A stretch of 19,645 bases of DNA, taken from positions 1 to 19,645 of the forward strand of contig CAZCRG010000021.1 in NCBI GenBank assembly GCA_964501105.1, in the 5' to 3' direction. The notes under the pieces were generated by a model. That model was not told the DNA's origin. It saw only the letters and a program-made list of their open reading frames with translations, and searched no databases. Positions 5,873 through 12,391 of the stretch are shown piece after piece. The first letter of the stretch is position 1; each line of letters starts with the position of its first letter. Source of the stretch: BMS3B sp964501105. GTDB taxonomy: Archaea > Hydrothermarchaeota > Hydrothermarchaeia > Hydrothermarchaeales > BMS3B. The translations under genes were made by a program, and so were the position numbers.

Positions 5873-6296
5873 AAATTATTACTCCTATTTTACCTGTAAG
5901 ATACCCCAGGGCTGCTCCCCAGATTATATCCCCTCTACTGTGTCTGCCCAGCAAGAGCCTCGATAGTGCTGTTATGAAAGCAAGGGCAAAGGAGTAGAGC
6001 TTTAGTGGGGGATAGAAGCTCTCTATAATGGAAGAGGCTGTAAAGGCAAGCTGGGTGTGAGCGCTGGGAAAGGAATACTTCTGCACACCGAGGTAGTAAA
6101 CTCTACTCTTCTCCTCTATAACTCTTTCTCTTTTAAAATAGACTTTAAGGAGAGTGTTGAGAGCGAAGGAAACAGCAACAGTGAAAAGAGCATAGACTCT
6201 ACTCTTCCAGCTCAGATTAAAAAGAACAAAGGCTCCCGTGAGAAGCCAGATTAGAAAAAGGGAGCCTGAGATCAGGGCATCTCTCCCGGGTTTCAT
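5859..6296 (-). CDS. PAP2-family membrane phosphatase
   Basis: A 145-residue membrane phosphatase of the PAP2 type, which removes phosphate from lipid phosphates or polyprenyl diphosphates. The active-site motifs are Lys51-x6-Arg58 (motif 1, with Val instead of the usual Pro after the Arg), PSAH at 77-80 (His80 general acid) and SRLLLGRHSRGD at 112-123 (His119 nucleophile, Asp123). Four or five hydrophobic segments fill most of the chain, so the active site faces one side of the membrane. It is short but complete for a minimal PAP2 enzyme. The start overlaps the aminotransferase stop (ATGA, 6296-6293), so it is co-translated with that gene. It is the natural opposite of the lipid kinase encoded next. 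Confidence 0.9.
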   Translation of the reverse strand: MKPGRDALISGSLFLIWLLTGAFVLFNLSWKSRVYALFTVAVSFALNTLLKVYFKRERVIEEKSRVYYLGVQKYSFPSAHTQLAFTASSIIESFYPPLKLYSFALAFITALSRLLLGRHSRGDIIWGAALGYLTGKIGVIIYGRV

Positions 6297-7420
6297 GAGA
6301 ATACTTCAAGGGCAGCTTTAACACCCTCACCGAGAGAGAAGCTGTGCCCCTTCCTCTTAAGGGTGATTTCCAGGGCTCCAAGAACCTGCATTAGATCTCC
6401 AAACTGGACATTGCCCATGTGCCCAATTCTGAAAATCTTACCCTTTGCCTGAGCCTGACCGCCTGCAACAAGAATTCCAAAGTCTCTGCGCAGGTTTCCT
6501 CTAATATCGTCGTCGCTCATTCCTTCAGGTATTTTTATTGAAGTAACTGTATTGCTGGCACAGCTTTCATCAGCAAAAAGCTCAAGGTTCATAGCCTTTA
6601 CTGCTTCTCTTGTAGCCCTGGCAAGCCTTCTGTGCCTCTCAATTCTTGCCTCCATTCCCTCTTCTTTTATCTTTAGCAGGGCAGCATGGAGGCCATAGAT
6701 TAAACTCACACTTGGAGTATAGGGTGTTGTTTCCTTTTCAAGAGCCTTTCTGTACCTCAGAAGGTCGAGATAATAGGCCCTCCTCTTCGGGTTGTTCTCC
6801 ATAGCCTCGTAGGCTTTATCGCTGACAGCAACAAAAGCCAGGCCTGGAGGTGCAGCAAGGCACTTCTGTGAGCCTGATATGCATAAATCAACGCCCCATT
6901 TATCAGTCTCAACAACATCTCCACCCAGGCTTGTTATGGCGTCCATTATAAAGAGCATATCATACTCTTTTGCTATTTTACCCACAATCTCTGCGTTGTG
7001 AATTACTCCAGTGGAGGTTTCATTATGGGTTAAGGTTATAACTTTTGCATTGCTCTCACTCACAACCTTCTCCACATCTTCCTTAGTAAAGCTCCTGCCC
7101 CATTCTACTGGAACTGTCTTTACCTCTGCGCCAAAGGCTCTTGAAATTTCGCCGAGGCGCTCTCCAAACTTTCCGCCCTCTATGCTTACAACTTCATCGC
7201 CCTCTTTGACAACACTGGCAACTGCTGCCTCCATGGCGCTTGTACCTGAGCCAGTAATCAATGCCACATCATTTTTTGTATTGTAGATTTCCTTGAGAAT
7301 ACTCCAGCATTCATTGAGAACTCCAGAAAAGTCGGGAGTTCTATGCCCTATAACAGGCTTTGCCATAGCATTGAGCACAGTGCTGTCAAGTTCTACAGGT
7401 CCTGGGATTAGCAGCTTCAT
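6293..7420 (-). CDS. Class V (alanine/serine-glyoxylate-type) aminotransferase
   Basis: A PLP enzyme of 375 residues in the COG0075 group. It starts KLLIPGPVELD, typical of the family. PLP contacts are TGSGTSAMEAA at about 56-66, THNETSTG at 131-138, Asp160 in FIMDAITSLGG, and the Schiff-base Lys186 in SGSQKCL, followed by APPGLAFV. A FRIGHMG block near 347 holds the arginine that binds the substrate carboxylate. Relatives transaminate alanine, serine or aspartate with glyoxylate or pyruvate; the substrate here is uncertain. SD AAGGAGG (complement of 7430-7436) lies nine bases before the ATG. It is first in the operon with the PAP2 and lipid kinase genes. Confidence 0.93.
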   Translation of the reverse strand: MKLLIPGPVELDSTVLNAMAKPVIGHRTPDFSGVLNECWSILKEIYNTKNDVALITGSGTSAMEAAVASVVKEGDEVVSIEGGKFGERLGEISRAFGAEVKTVPVEWGRSFTKEDVEKVVSESNAKVITLTHNETSTGVIHNAEIVGKIAKEYDMLFIMDAITSLGGDVVETDKWGVDLCISGSQKCLAAPPGLAFVAVSDKAYEAMENNPKRRAYYLDLLRYRKALEKETTPYTPSVSLIYGLHAALLKIKEEGMEARIERHRRLARATREAVKAMNLELFADESCASNTVTSIKIPEGMSDDDIRGNLRRDFGILVAGGQAQAKGKIFRIGHMGNVQFGDLMQVLGALEITLKRKGHSFSLGEGVKAALEVFS

Positions 7421-7455
7421 TTTTTCATGCCTCCTTAAGTATGATAGGGTATAAT

Positions 7456-7465
7456 CTTTTTAAAA
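7456..7465 (-). promoter_or_regulatory. TATA box of the aminotransferase operon
   Basis: The minus strand reads TTTTAAAAAG, predicting initiation near 7435. It lies in the 120-base gap after the HAD gene, so the aminotransferase operon probably has its own promoter rather than depending only on read-through. Confidence 0.45.
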
Positions 7466-7540
7466 CTTTGCCAGGGAAGTGGTGGAGTAGCTGAAGGTTT
7501 GAGACTTTAAAAGAAGGTGAATGGGATGATTGGCTCCTCC

Positions 7541-8497
7541 CTATCCCAGCTTTCCGGCTTCGCCCCTAACAAGCTTCCTGTACCTGGAATGCACCTCAAC
7601 AAGCTCCTCAAGGTTACTTTTTTCAACAACAGCATAATAGGCCTCTTTCTGCTCAAGCTCAGCAGCTTTAACAGCTTTCTCTTTCCCGCCCTGAGAAAAG
7701 GCTGTAAAGAGGGGTTTCAGTGAATAGAGACTTTCTGAGGCCACGGCAATATCACCATAAGGAAGGGAGTAGGAGTTGCCATTGAAAACTAAAGCAAGGC
7801 CTCCCGCCTCCTTTACCTCTTTCAGCATTTTGAAGTCAGTTATACTGTCTCCTGTGGCAACTGAGGAGTTCAGCTTACCTCCATCTCTTCTTAAAAACTC
7901 TTTGAGAGCCCTGACCTTCCTTGCTCCGCCTACTACCTCAACTCTATTAAAAGCCTTTCCCAGTTCTGTTTTCTGAAGCTCCTTGAAGAAAAAGCTGTCA
8001 AGAAGCTCCTTAATCTTATTGTCCTCTGGCTCAGGGAAAAGCTCAAGAATTTTCTCCTCAACCTCTCCCACAAGCTCTATTCCTTCAAGCCCTTTAAACT
8101 CTTCAAGGTTAAGCTCTGTACATGCTACATTGTTCTGACTCACGCCAAGCTTGGATGCAATATTCATGGCATGCTGCCTGTAGCTTGTGGAGATTATATA
8201 AACCTTCCAGCCTTCAGCCTTGAGTTCTGAAATAAGCTTCTCTGCCCCTGAGACAATTTTGGCATCTGCTGATACTTTCTTAATATCCTCCTCAGTGATG
8301 CCGTGATATATAAGGAAAGGTACTATGAGCTTGAGGGTATCTCCTGGTTCATAACCTTCTCTGCCCTCGAGGGTTAAGATATCGTCATACCTTGAAATTA
8401 TCTCAAAAATTTTATATCCATTCTCAGCCAGGCCGAGAACCTCATAGGCATTGTCCTGGGGTGAAAGGGGACCTTCAAGATCAAAGAAAGCCTGCAT
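7541..8497 (-). CDS. HAD-superfamily protein, EhaR-like
   Basis: A cytosolic protein of 318 residues with a HAD fold: motif I FFDLEGPL (Asp6 nucleophile), motif II IISTS near 101-105, a candidate motif III lysine in GGARKVRAL (Lys194) and motif IV ATGDSITDFKML with Asp217 and Asp221. The N-terminal run EGPLSPQDNAYEV followed by ISRYDD and GYEPGDTLKLIVPFL matches my memory of the EhaR group, named from the methanogen energy-converting hydrogenase A cluster. The position usually held by the second Asp of motif I (D-x-D) is Glu8, so the substrate or reaction may differ from common HAD phosphatases. It starts three bases after the UPF0280 stop, so it is in that operon. No hydrogenase gene is nearby. 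The substrate is unknown. Confidence 0.85.
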   Translation of the reverse strand: MQAFFDLEGPLSPQDNAYEVLGLAENGYKIFEIISRYDDILTLEGREGYEPGDTLKLIVPFLIYHGITEEDIKKVSADAKIVSGAEKLISELKAEGWKVYIISTSYRQHAMNIASKLGVSQNNVACTELNLEEFKGLEGIELVGEVEEKILELFPEPEDNKIKELLDSFFFKELQKTELGKAFNRVEVVGGARKVRALKEFLRRDGGKLNSSVATGDSITDFKMLKEVKEAGGLALVFNGNSYSLPYGDIAVASESLYSLKPLFTAFSQGGKEKAVKAAELEQKEAYYAVVEKSNLEELVEVHSRYRKLVRGEAGKLG

Positions 8498-8500
8498 AAC

Positions 8501-9214
8501 CTAACCTCCTGAAGTTAACTGGAAGCTCTCCGTCTTAACAATCTCAGGAATTTTTCCAAAGCTGGCAAATATTTCATCAATTATAATTAAGCCCCCCTTG
8601 AGCTCCTTAATGCCAGAGGCAAAGCTTAGAGCATCTTCAATAGAGTTTTCATCTTTAACCTTATTGGCTATAGCAGTGGCGCAGGCATCTGCCACAAATG
8701 CTGACTTAGCTATGGCTACGACTGCATCGGCGTTCCCAAAGCTTATACTGTGCCCCACTGTGCCAGAGGAGGCGCATACAGCTATGGGCATATCTTCTGG
8801 CTGAATTTTAAGGCCGATCTTGCCAGAGAATGGAGAATTGCCTGCAAAAATCCCAACGGTTACACTCCTCTCAGAAATTATAAAGATGTCCCCTCCATTC
8901 TCCACTATAATCTCCTTTGCTCCCGCCCTGATAGCTGCTCTTGCAGCCATCTCTGCCACGGCTCCTGCAACTGCCGCCATGGGGCCCACACCAGCTATTT
9001 TTCCTGCCTCAGCCATCTTTCTGACAATCTCTGGAGCCTTTTCTTCAACCTCAATGGGCTCCAGGCTCAACAAAAACTCGGGATAGTTTGCAATATACTG
9101 CTTTAGTTCCTGCCTCTGGAATGCAACCTCCTGTCTGGCTGCCTCTATCCCTTCTTCTGAATCGCACTTGATAAGAAGATTGGTTTCACCTAATATTATC
9201 CTCCTCTCAAGCAT
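8501..9214 (-). CDS. UPF0280 family protein (ApbE-like fold)
   Basis: A 237-residue protein of the UPF0280/COG2122 family found in methanogens and relatives, distantly related to the ApbE flavin transferase superfamily. Landmarks are GVGPMAAVAGAVAE at about 76-89, EIIVENGGDIFI near 101-112, SSGTVGHSISFGNADAV near 148-164 and ADACATAIANKV near 175-186. In ApbE the corresponding glycine- and alanine-rich regions bind FAD and Mg; whether UPF0280 proteins transfer flavin is not established. The ATG overlaps the upstream stop by one base (TGATG). Its position between a cysteine-cluster protein and a HAD protein suggests joint work on a cofactor or a modified protein. Confidence 0.9.
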   Translation of the reverse strand: MLERRIILGETNLLIKCDSEEGIEAARQEVAFQRQELKQYIANYPEFLLSLEPIEVEEKAPEIVRKMAEAGKIAGVGPMAAVAGAVAEMAARAAIRAGAKEIIVENGGDIFIISERSVTVGIFAGNSPFSGKIGLKIQPEDMPIAVCASSGTVGHSISFGNADAVVAIAKSAFVADACATAIANKVKDENSIEDALSFASGIKELKGGLIIIDEIFASFGKIPEIVKTESFQLTSGG

Positions 9215-10383
9215 CAGTATCCTCCTAAGCCGGAGTCAGAACCTGCAACAAAAAACTGGAGATACTTCATTCCGAGGCCGGGGTAAAGCTCAAAGGCAAA
9301 CTCTCTATAGCTGGAGAAGTGTTTATTTAGAAAGTCAACAATTCTAATCGCCTTTCTTGCCTCCACCTCTGTTACTTTCTCAGTGGTATCGTAGGCATCC
9401 AGTCTTGCAATGTAGTCTATCATCCCTGCCACTCCCAGGCTCCAGAAGTAGGTTGAGATAAAGTCCCAGGGCTTTGTCAGACTCTCTCTGAGATTCTGGA
9501 CAAGATAATACTTAATTAGCCTTGAGGCTTCCTTATTTAAAGGCTGGGTGAAAATGTCCTGAAGGTTGTCATTAAACTTTACCTTCTCCTCCTCTCCAAG
9601 CCTTATTCCAAGCTTTTCCACTGCATACTCTGGATTTATTTCAAATTCGAAGATGCTGTTGAGAGTGGAAGAAAAACCAAGAAAGTCCATATCTATGGGT
9701 GTCGAAAGCCTAACCTGCTCTACAAGCTCTTCAGCACTGGAGTTCTTAATGAAGTTTTCAATAATCTCCAAGTCTCCTGAAGTTACAAGAGGTTTAGCTC
9801 CAAGCTCTGAGCCTACTTTTCTCACTATGCCTGTTAGGAATAAAATACTCTTATATATACTCATCTCCTCTCCAATAAGAGCTTCAGAAATCAGAGAGTA
9901 GAGTTTCTCCAGTGCTTCCCACTCTATCTTCTGCCTGCTTGGATTGTGGAAGTAAACCACTTCGCCCTGAGAGGATAGTGGCAGCTTTTCTGGTTCGAGA
10001 AATTCCTCCCTGAGAAGCTCCTCATCAATTGTTTTTCCCTTTTCAAGAGAAACCCCCGGGCAGGCCCACTTCACATCCACAACAATTTTTTTATTCTTAA
10101 GCTGTACAGCAGAGAAAGGATACTTCCTGCAGGTTGAGAATTTCTCTGATTTTCCCATTTCTTTATGAAGGCTGCAGAGTTTTCCATTAAGAAAGGGGCA
10201 GGGCTGCTTCAAAAAGCTGCCATTGTCACGCTTCTCATAAAAATCTCTGTATCCAAGAGCCTCAAACTTTTTGATTTCATCCTCATAAACTCTGATATCT
10301 TCAAAGAGGGTGCAGCAGCCGCTGCAGTTTTCAATATTGCAGGAATACTTCACTCCTCTTGGAAAGGTGGTATAAATCTGCAT
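9214..10383 (-). CDS. YkgJ/FliB-like cysteine-cluster protein
   Basis: The N-terminal 110 residues carry the zinc- or iron-sulfur-binding YkgJ pattern: Cys15, Cys20, Cys23, Cys24 (CNIENCSGCC), then Cys62 in PCPF, Cys70 in KLCSLH, Cys85 in STCRKYPF and Cys108 in WACPG. The same pattern occurs in flagellin lysine N-methylase (FliB) and in many uncharacterised archaeal proteins. The remaining 280 residues are mostly helical and match no domain I recognise. Total length (389) fits the FliB-like class rather than short YkgJ proteins. No flagellin or archaellin gene is nearby, so a methylase role is uncertain. It is first in the operon with UPF0280 and the EhaR-like HAD gene. The TATA box about 28 bases before the ATG and the lack of SD imply a leaderless mRNA. 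Confidence 0.85.
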   Translation of the reverse strand: MQIYTTFPRGVKYSCNIENCSGCCTLFEDIRVYEDEIKKFEALGYRDFYEKRDNGSFLKQPCPFLNGKLCSLHKEMGKSEKFSTCRKYPFSAVQLKNKKIVVDVKWACPGVSLEKGKTIDEELLREEFLEPEKLPLSSQGEVVYFHNPSRQKIEWEALEKLYSLISEALIGEEMSIYKSILFLTGIVRKVGSELGAKPLVTSGDLEIIENFIKNSSAEELVEQVRLSTPIDMDFLGFSSTLNSIFEFEINPEYAVEKLGIRLGEEEKVKFNDNLQDIFTQPLNKEASRLIKYYLVQNLRESLTKPWDFISTYFWSLGVAGMIDYIARLDAYDTTEKVTEVEARKAIRIVDFLNKHFSSYREFAFELYPGLGMKYLQFFVAGSDSGLGGY

Positions 10384-10404
10384 GTCAGCTTGAATAAGAT
10401 TAAC

Positions 10405-10416
10405 GGTTATAAAAAA
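10405..10416 (-). promoter_or_regulatory. TATA box of the YkgJ-UPF0280-HAD operon (leaderless)
   Basis: The minus strand reads TTTTTTATAACC, centred about 28 bases upstream of the ATG at 10383. Transcription would start at or within a base or two of the A of the ATG. There is no purine-rich SD in the 25 bases before the start codon. Confidence 0.5.
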
Positions 10417-10442
10417 AGTTAGTCACTCACTTTTTTTGTAAC
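10406..10442. promoter_or_regulatory. Long inverted repeat over the divergent promoter region
   Basis: Left arm GTTATAAAAAAAGT (10406-10419), 9-base spacer, right arm ACTTTTTTTGTAAC (10429-10442). The arms are complementary at 13 of 14 positions. The left arm covers the TATA box of the YkgJ operon, so a protein bound here would block TBP. The divergent small winged-helix gene begins 71 bases away. The repeat is seen; its operator role is inferred. Confidence 0.5.
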
Positions 10443-10457
10443 ATTCTTTATGATAAA

Positions 10458-10470
10458 TCTTATATAACTA
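10458..10470 (+). promoter_or_regulatory. TATA box of the small winged-helix gene
   Basis: TCTTATATAACTA predicts a start near 10490 and a leader of about 22 bases that contains the SD GAGGGAG at 10502-10508. A second TATA-like AAGTATATACC (10479-10489) would give an almost leaderless transcript and lose that SD, so the first is preferred. Confidence 0.45.
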
Positions 10471-10512
10471 AATATTTAAGTATATACCAATGAAATAAAG
10501 TGAGGGAGCTTA

Positions 10513-10740
10513 ATGAAGAGGTTTAAAAACTCTCATACCAAAGTTAAGGCAATTCTAAGCGTTTTTGAAAGCGGTGAGAAGCTTACCATAAAGGAGATTA
10601 TTGAGAGGCTTGAGGAAAAGGGCTACACTATAAAGCAAAACCATCTGAGAATGTTTATATACTACAATATGCTTTTTAAATATCTGAAGAAGGAAAGTGT
10701 TAGGGGAGTGAGCTACTACTACCCTATAGGACTGCAGTGA
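10513..10740 (+). CDS. Small winged-helix-like protein of unknown function
   Basis: A 75-residue basic protein. Residues 7-20 form one helix, LTIKEIIERLEEKGY (24-38) a second, and QNHLRMFIYYNMLFKYL (42-58) a likely recognition helix, followed by a short hairpin SVRGVSYYYPIG that looks like a wing. This is the arrangement of minimal winged-helix DNA- or RNA-binding proteins, but I recognise no named family. A good SD (GAGGGAG, five bases before the ATG) and a TATA box argue for a real gene. It lies between the divergent YkgJ operon with its palindrome and the L18e operon. Regulating one of these is possible but unproven. T-rich runs after the stop (10757-10772) could end its transcript. Confidence 0.72.
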   Translation: MKRFKNSHTKVKAILSVFESGEKLTIKEIIERLEEKGYTIKQNHLRMFIYYNMLFKYLKKESVRGVSYYYPIGLQ

Positions 10741-10855
10741 CTCCATCAAAAAGTATATTTTCTATTTTTGAATTGAGTAAGGACTGTAGTCTTCATACTT
10801 AGGAGAATTTCATAAAGTTTGAGTATGTGAAGGAAGAATCTAACCTTGGCATTAG

Positions 10856-10870
10856 GTAAATATATATAAG
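10856..10870 (+). promoter_or_regulatory. TATA box of the L18e ribosomal operon
   Basis: GTAAATATATATAAG predicts initiation near 10890 and a leader of about 80 bases before the L18e ATG, long for an archaeal mRNA. Confidence 0.55.
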
Positions 10871-10907
10871 CGTGAAAATTCAAAGAAGTTCTACCTATAA
10901 AAAAGTT

Positions 10908-10952
10908 GATGATGCCTAAGAGCTTTGGCACTGCCATGCTCGAAGTATCATC
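10908..10952 (+). promoter_or_regulatory. Possible structured mRNA leader before L18e
   Basis: GATGATGC (10908-10915) can pair with GTATCATC (10945-10952) in an 8-bp stem with one G-U pair. An alternative short stem uses TGCC (10913-10916) and GGCA (10927-10930); the two share bases and would compete. The SD GGAGGTG follows at 10958-10964. Such a leader could bind a ribosomal protein for feedback control. There is no covariation evidence, so this is tentative. Confidence 0.3.
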
Positions 10953-10969
10953 TTGCCGGAGGTGCAAAG

Positions 10970-11329
10970 ATGAGAAAGAGCAGTAAAAACAATGTACTCA
11001 TGAATTTGATAAAGGATATGGTGGAAAGGTCCCATAAGAATAATGCAAGAATATGGAGGGACATAGCAAGGAGGCTCTCAAGGCCTTCTTCAAGGAGAGC
11101 TGAGGTTAATATAAGCAGAATATCACGATACACCAGTGATAATGAGATAGTAGCAGTTCCGGGTAAGGTTCTGGGGTCTGGTGTTCTGAACCACAAGGTT
11201 ACAGTTGCTGCCTATGCTTTTTCCAGAAAGGCAAGAGAGAAGATTATAAACTCAGGTGGAGAATGTTTGAGTCTTACTGAACTGGCTGACAGAATACCCA
11301 CTGGAAAGGGTGTAAGAATAATGGAGTGA
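10970..11329 (+). CDS. rpl18e: Ribosomal protein L18e (eL18)
   Basis: This 119-residue protein of the large ribosomal subunit is first in the ribosomal/RNA polymerase operon. The sequence shows the archaeal eL18 pattern: NVLMNLIKDMVERSHKNNARIWRDIARRL, then VNISRISRYT, VAVPGKVLGSGVL, VTVAAYAFS and the C-terminal RIPTGKGVRIME. I chose the ATG at 10970 because GGAGGTG (10958-10964) lies five bases before it and the family begins with a basic RKSSK-like segment. An upstream in-frame start at 10925 would add 15 residues unlike the family. Its stop is 5 bases before the L13 start. Confidence 0.95.
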   Translation: MRKSSKNNVLMNLIKDMVERSHKNNARIWRDIARRLSRPSSRRAEVNISRISRYTSDNEIVAVPGKVLGSGVLNHKVTVAAYAFSRKAREKIINSGGECLSLTELADRIPTGKGVRIME

Positions 11330-11334
11330 TTCTC

Positions 11335-11766
11335 ATGAAGGTATTCGATGCATCAGGCACTGTACTAGGAAGACTGGCAAGCACTGTGGCTAAGACTCTT
11401 CTTAACAATGAGGATGTGGTTGTGGTTAATGCTGAAGAGGCTATAATTACTGGTAACAAAAAGGATATTCTTGAGAAATATATGCACAGGAGACAGAGGA
11501 AGAGTCTTGTAAACCCCAGAAGGCACGGGCCCTTCTATCCAAGGCGTCCCGATAGAATAATCAAAAGGGCTGTCCGTGGCATGCTGCCCTACAAGCAGGA
11601 GAAGGGCAGGAAGGCTTACAAGAGGCTCAAGGTATATGTGGGTACTCCTGAGGAGTATTCAGGTGCTGAAAAGATTGTGGTAGAGGATGCAACCTATAGG
11701 AAGCTCAGCGTGCCAAAATATATGAAGCTGGGAGAGCTGAGCAGACTTCTTGGGGCAGAATTTTGA
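11335..11766 (+). CDS. rpl13: Ribosomal protein L13 (uL13)
   Basis: A large-subunit protein of 143 residues. Landmarks are VFDASGTVLGRLAS at the start, VVVVNAEEAIITGNK (residues about 30-44), the basic RRQRKSLVNPRRHGPFYPRRP and RAVRGMLPYK, and the KYMKLGELSRLLG end. The ATG at 11335 has GGAGTGA six bases upstream. A GTG at 11326, overlapping the L18e stop (GTGA), would add three residues and cannot be excluded. Confidence 0.95.
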   Translation: MKVFDASGTVLGRLASTVAKTLLNNEDVVVVNAEEAIITGNKKDILEKYMHRRQRKSLVNPRRHGPFYPRRPDRIIKRAVRGMLPYKQEKGRKAYKRLKVYVGTPEEYSGAEKIVVEDATYRKLSVPKYMKLGELSRLLGAEF

Positions 11767-11777
11767 GGTGATGCTTG

Positions 11778-12176
11778 ATGGTTTTAATTCAGACTAGTGG
11801 AAAAAGAAAAACTGCCATCGCCAGAGCCACCCTCACAGAGGGTAAGGGAAGGGTGAGGATTAATAATATTCCTGTAGAGCTTTATCAACCCGAGCTGGCA
11901 AGATTGAAGATTATAGAAGTTCTGGAGCTGGCAGGTGAACTCAGAGATAAGGTGGATATAAATGTCAGAGTTAGCGGTGGCGGCTTTATGGGTCAGGCAG
12001 AGGCTGTAAAGACTGCCATAGGCAGGGCTCTTGTGGAGTATTCTCAGGATATGAAGCTCAAGGAGACCTTCATGAACTATGACAAGACTATACTCAAGGG
12101 TGATTCCAGAAGAGTTGAGACAAAGAAATATGGTGGACCTGGTGCAAGAGCCAAGGTTCAGAAGTCCTACAGGTGA
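11778..12176 (+). CDS. rps9: Ribosomal protein S9 (uS9)
   Basis: A small-subunit protein of 132 residues whose C-terminal tail reaches the decoding-site tRNA. Seen: TSGKRKTAIARATLTEGKGRVRINN at the N-terminus, VSGGGFMGQAEAVKTAIGRALVEY in the middle, and the conserved end GGPGARAKVQKSYR with its terminal Arg. The ATG at 11778 is preceded by GAGGTGA with six bases spacing; an adjoining upstream TTG is less likely. It lies 11 bases after the L13 stop. Confidence 0.96.
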   Translation: MVLIQTSGKRKTAIARATLTEGKGRVRINNIPVELYQPELARLKIIEVLELAGELRDKVDINVRVSGGGFMGQAEAVKTAIGRALVEYSQDMKLKETFMNYDKTILKGDSRRVETKKYGGPGARAKVQKSYR

Positions 12177-12181
12177 GGTTT

Positions 12182-12391
12182 ATGATAGTACCTGTGAGAT
12201 GCTTCTCCTGCGGCGCTGTGATAGGCAGCAAGTATGAGGAGTTTACAGAGAGATTAAAGCAGGGAAAGAGTGCAAAAGAGGCTCTCGACGAAATTGGAGT
12301 GACAAGGTACTGCTGCAGGAGAATGCTGCTGAGCCACAGGGACTTCATAGATGAGGTAATAAAACTGCAGGAAAAAGGGGCCGTAGGGTAG
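12182..12391 (+). CDS. rpoN: DNA-directed RNA polymerase subunit N (Rpb10-like)
   Basis: A 69-residue zinc protein that joins the RpoD-RpoL platform in RNA polymerase assembly. The atypical zinc site is visible: CFSCG near residues 6-10 and the double cysteine CCRRM near 43-47. It begins MIVPVRCFSCGAVIG, the standard family start, with SD AGGTGAGG inside the end of the S9 gene. An in-frame GTG at 12173 would only add MRF. The 3' end is unusual: the last codons and the TAG (12389-12391) lie inside the tRNA-Pro gene, an overlap of 15 bases. Excision of the tRNA would remove the end of the rpoN message. Confidence 0.96.
   Translation: MIVPVRCFSCGAVIGSKYEEFTERLKQGKSAKEALDEIGVTRYCCRRMLLSHRDFIDEVIKLQEKGAVG

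Noticed and set aside
10793..10832. Imperfect inverted repeat CTTCATACT...AGTATGTGAAG
   Set aside because: The arms need a bulge, lie upstream of the L18e TATA box and show no terminator features; too weak to call.
10906..10914. C-box-like TTGATGATG, suggestive of a C/D box guide RNA
   Set aside because: No matching D box (CTGA) at a proper distance and no kink-turn partner; better explained as part of the L18e leader.
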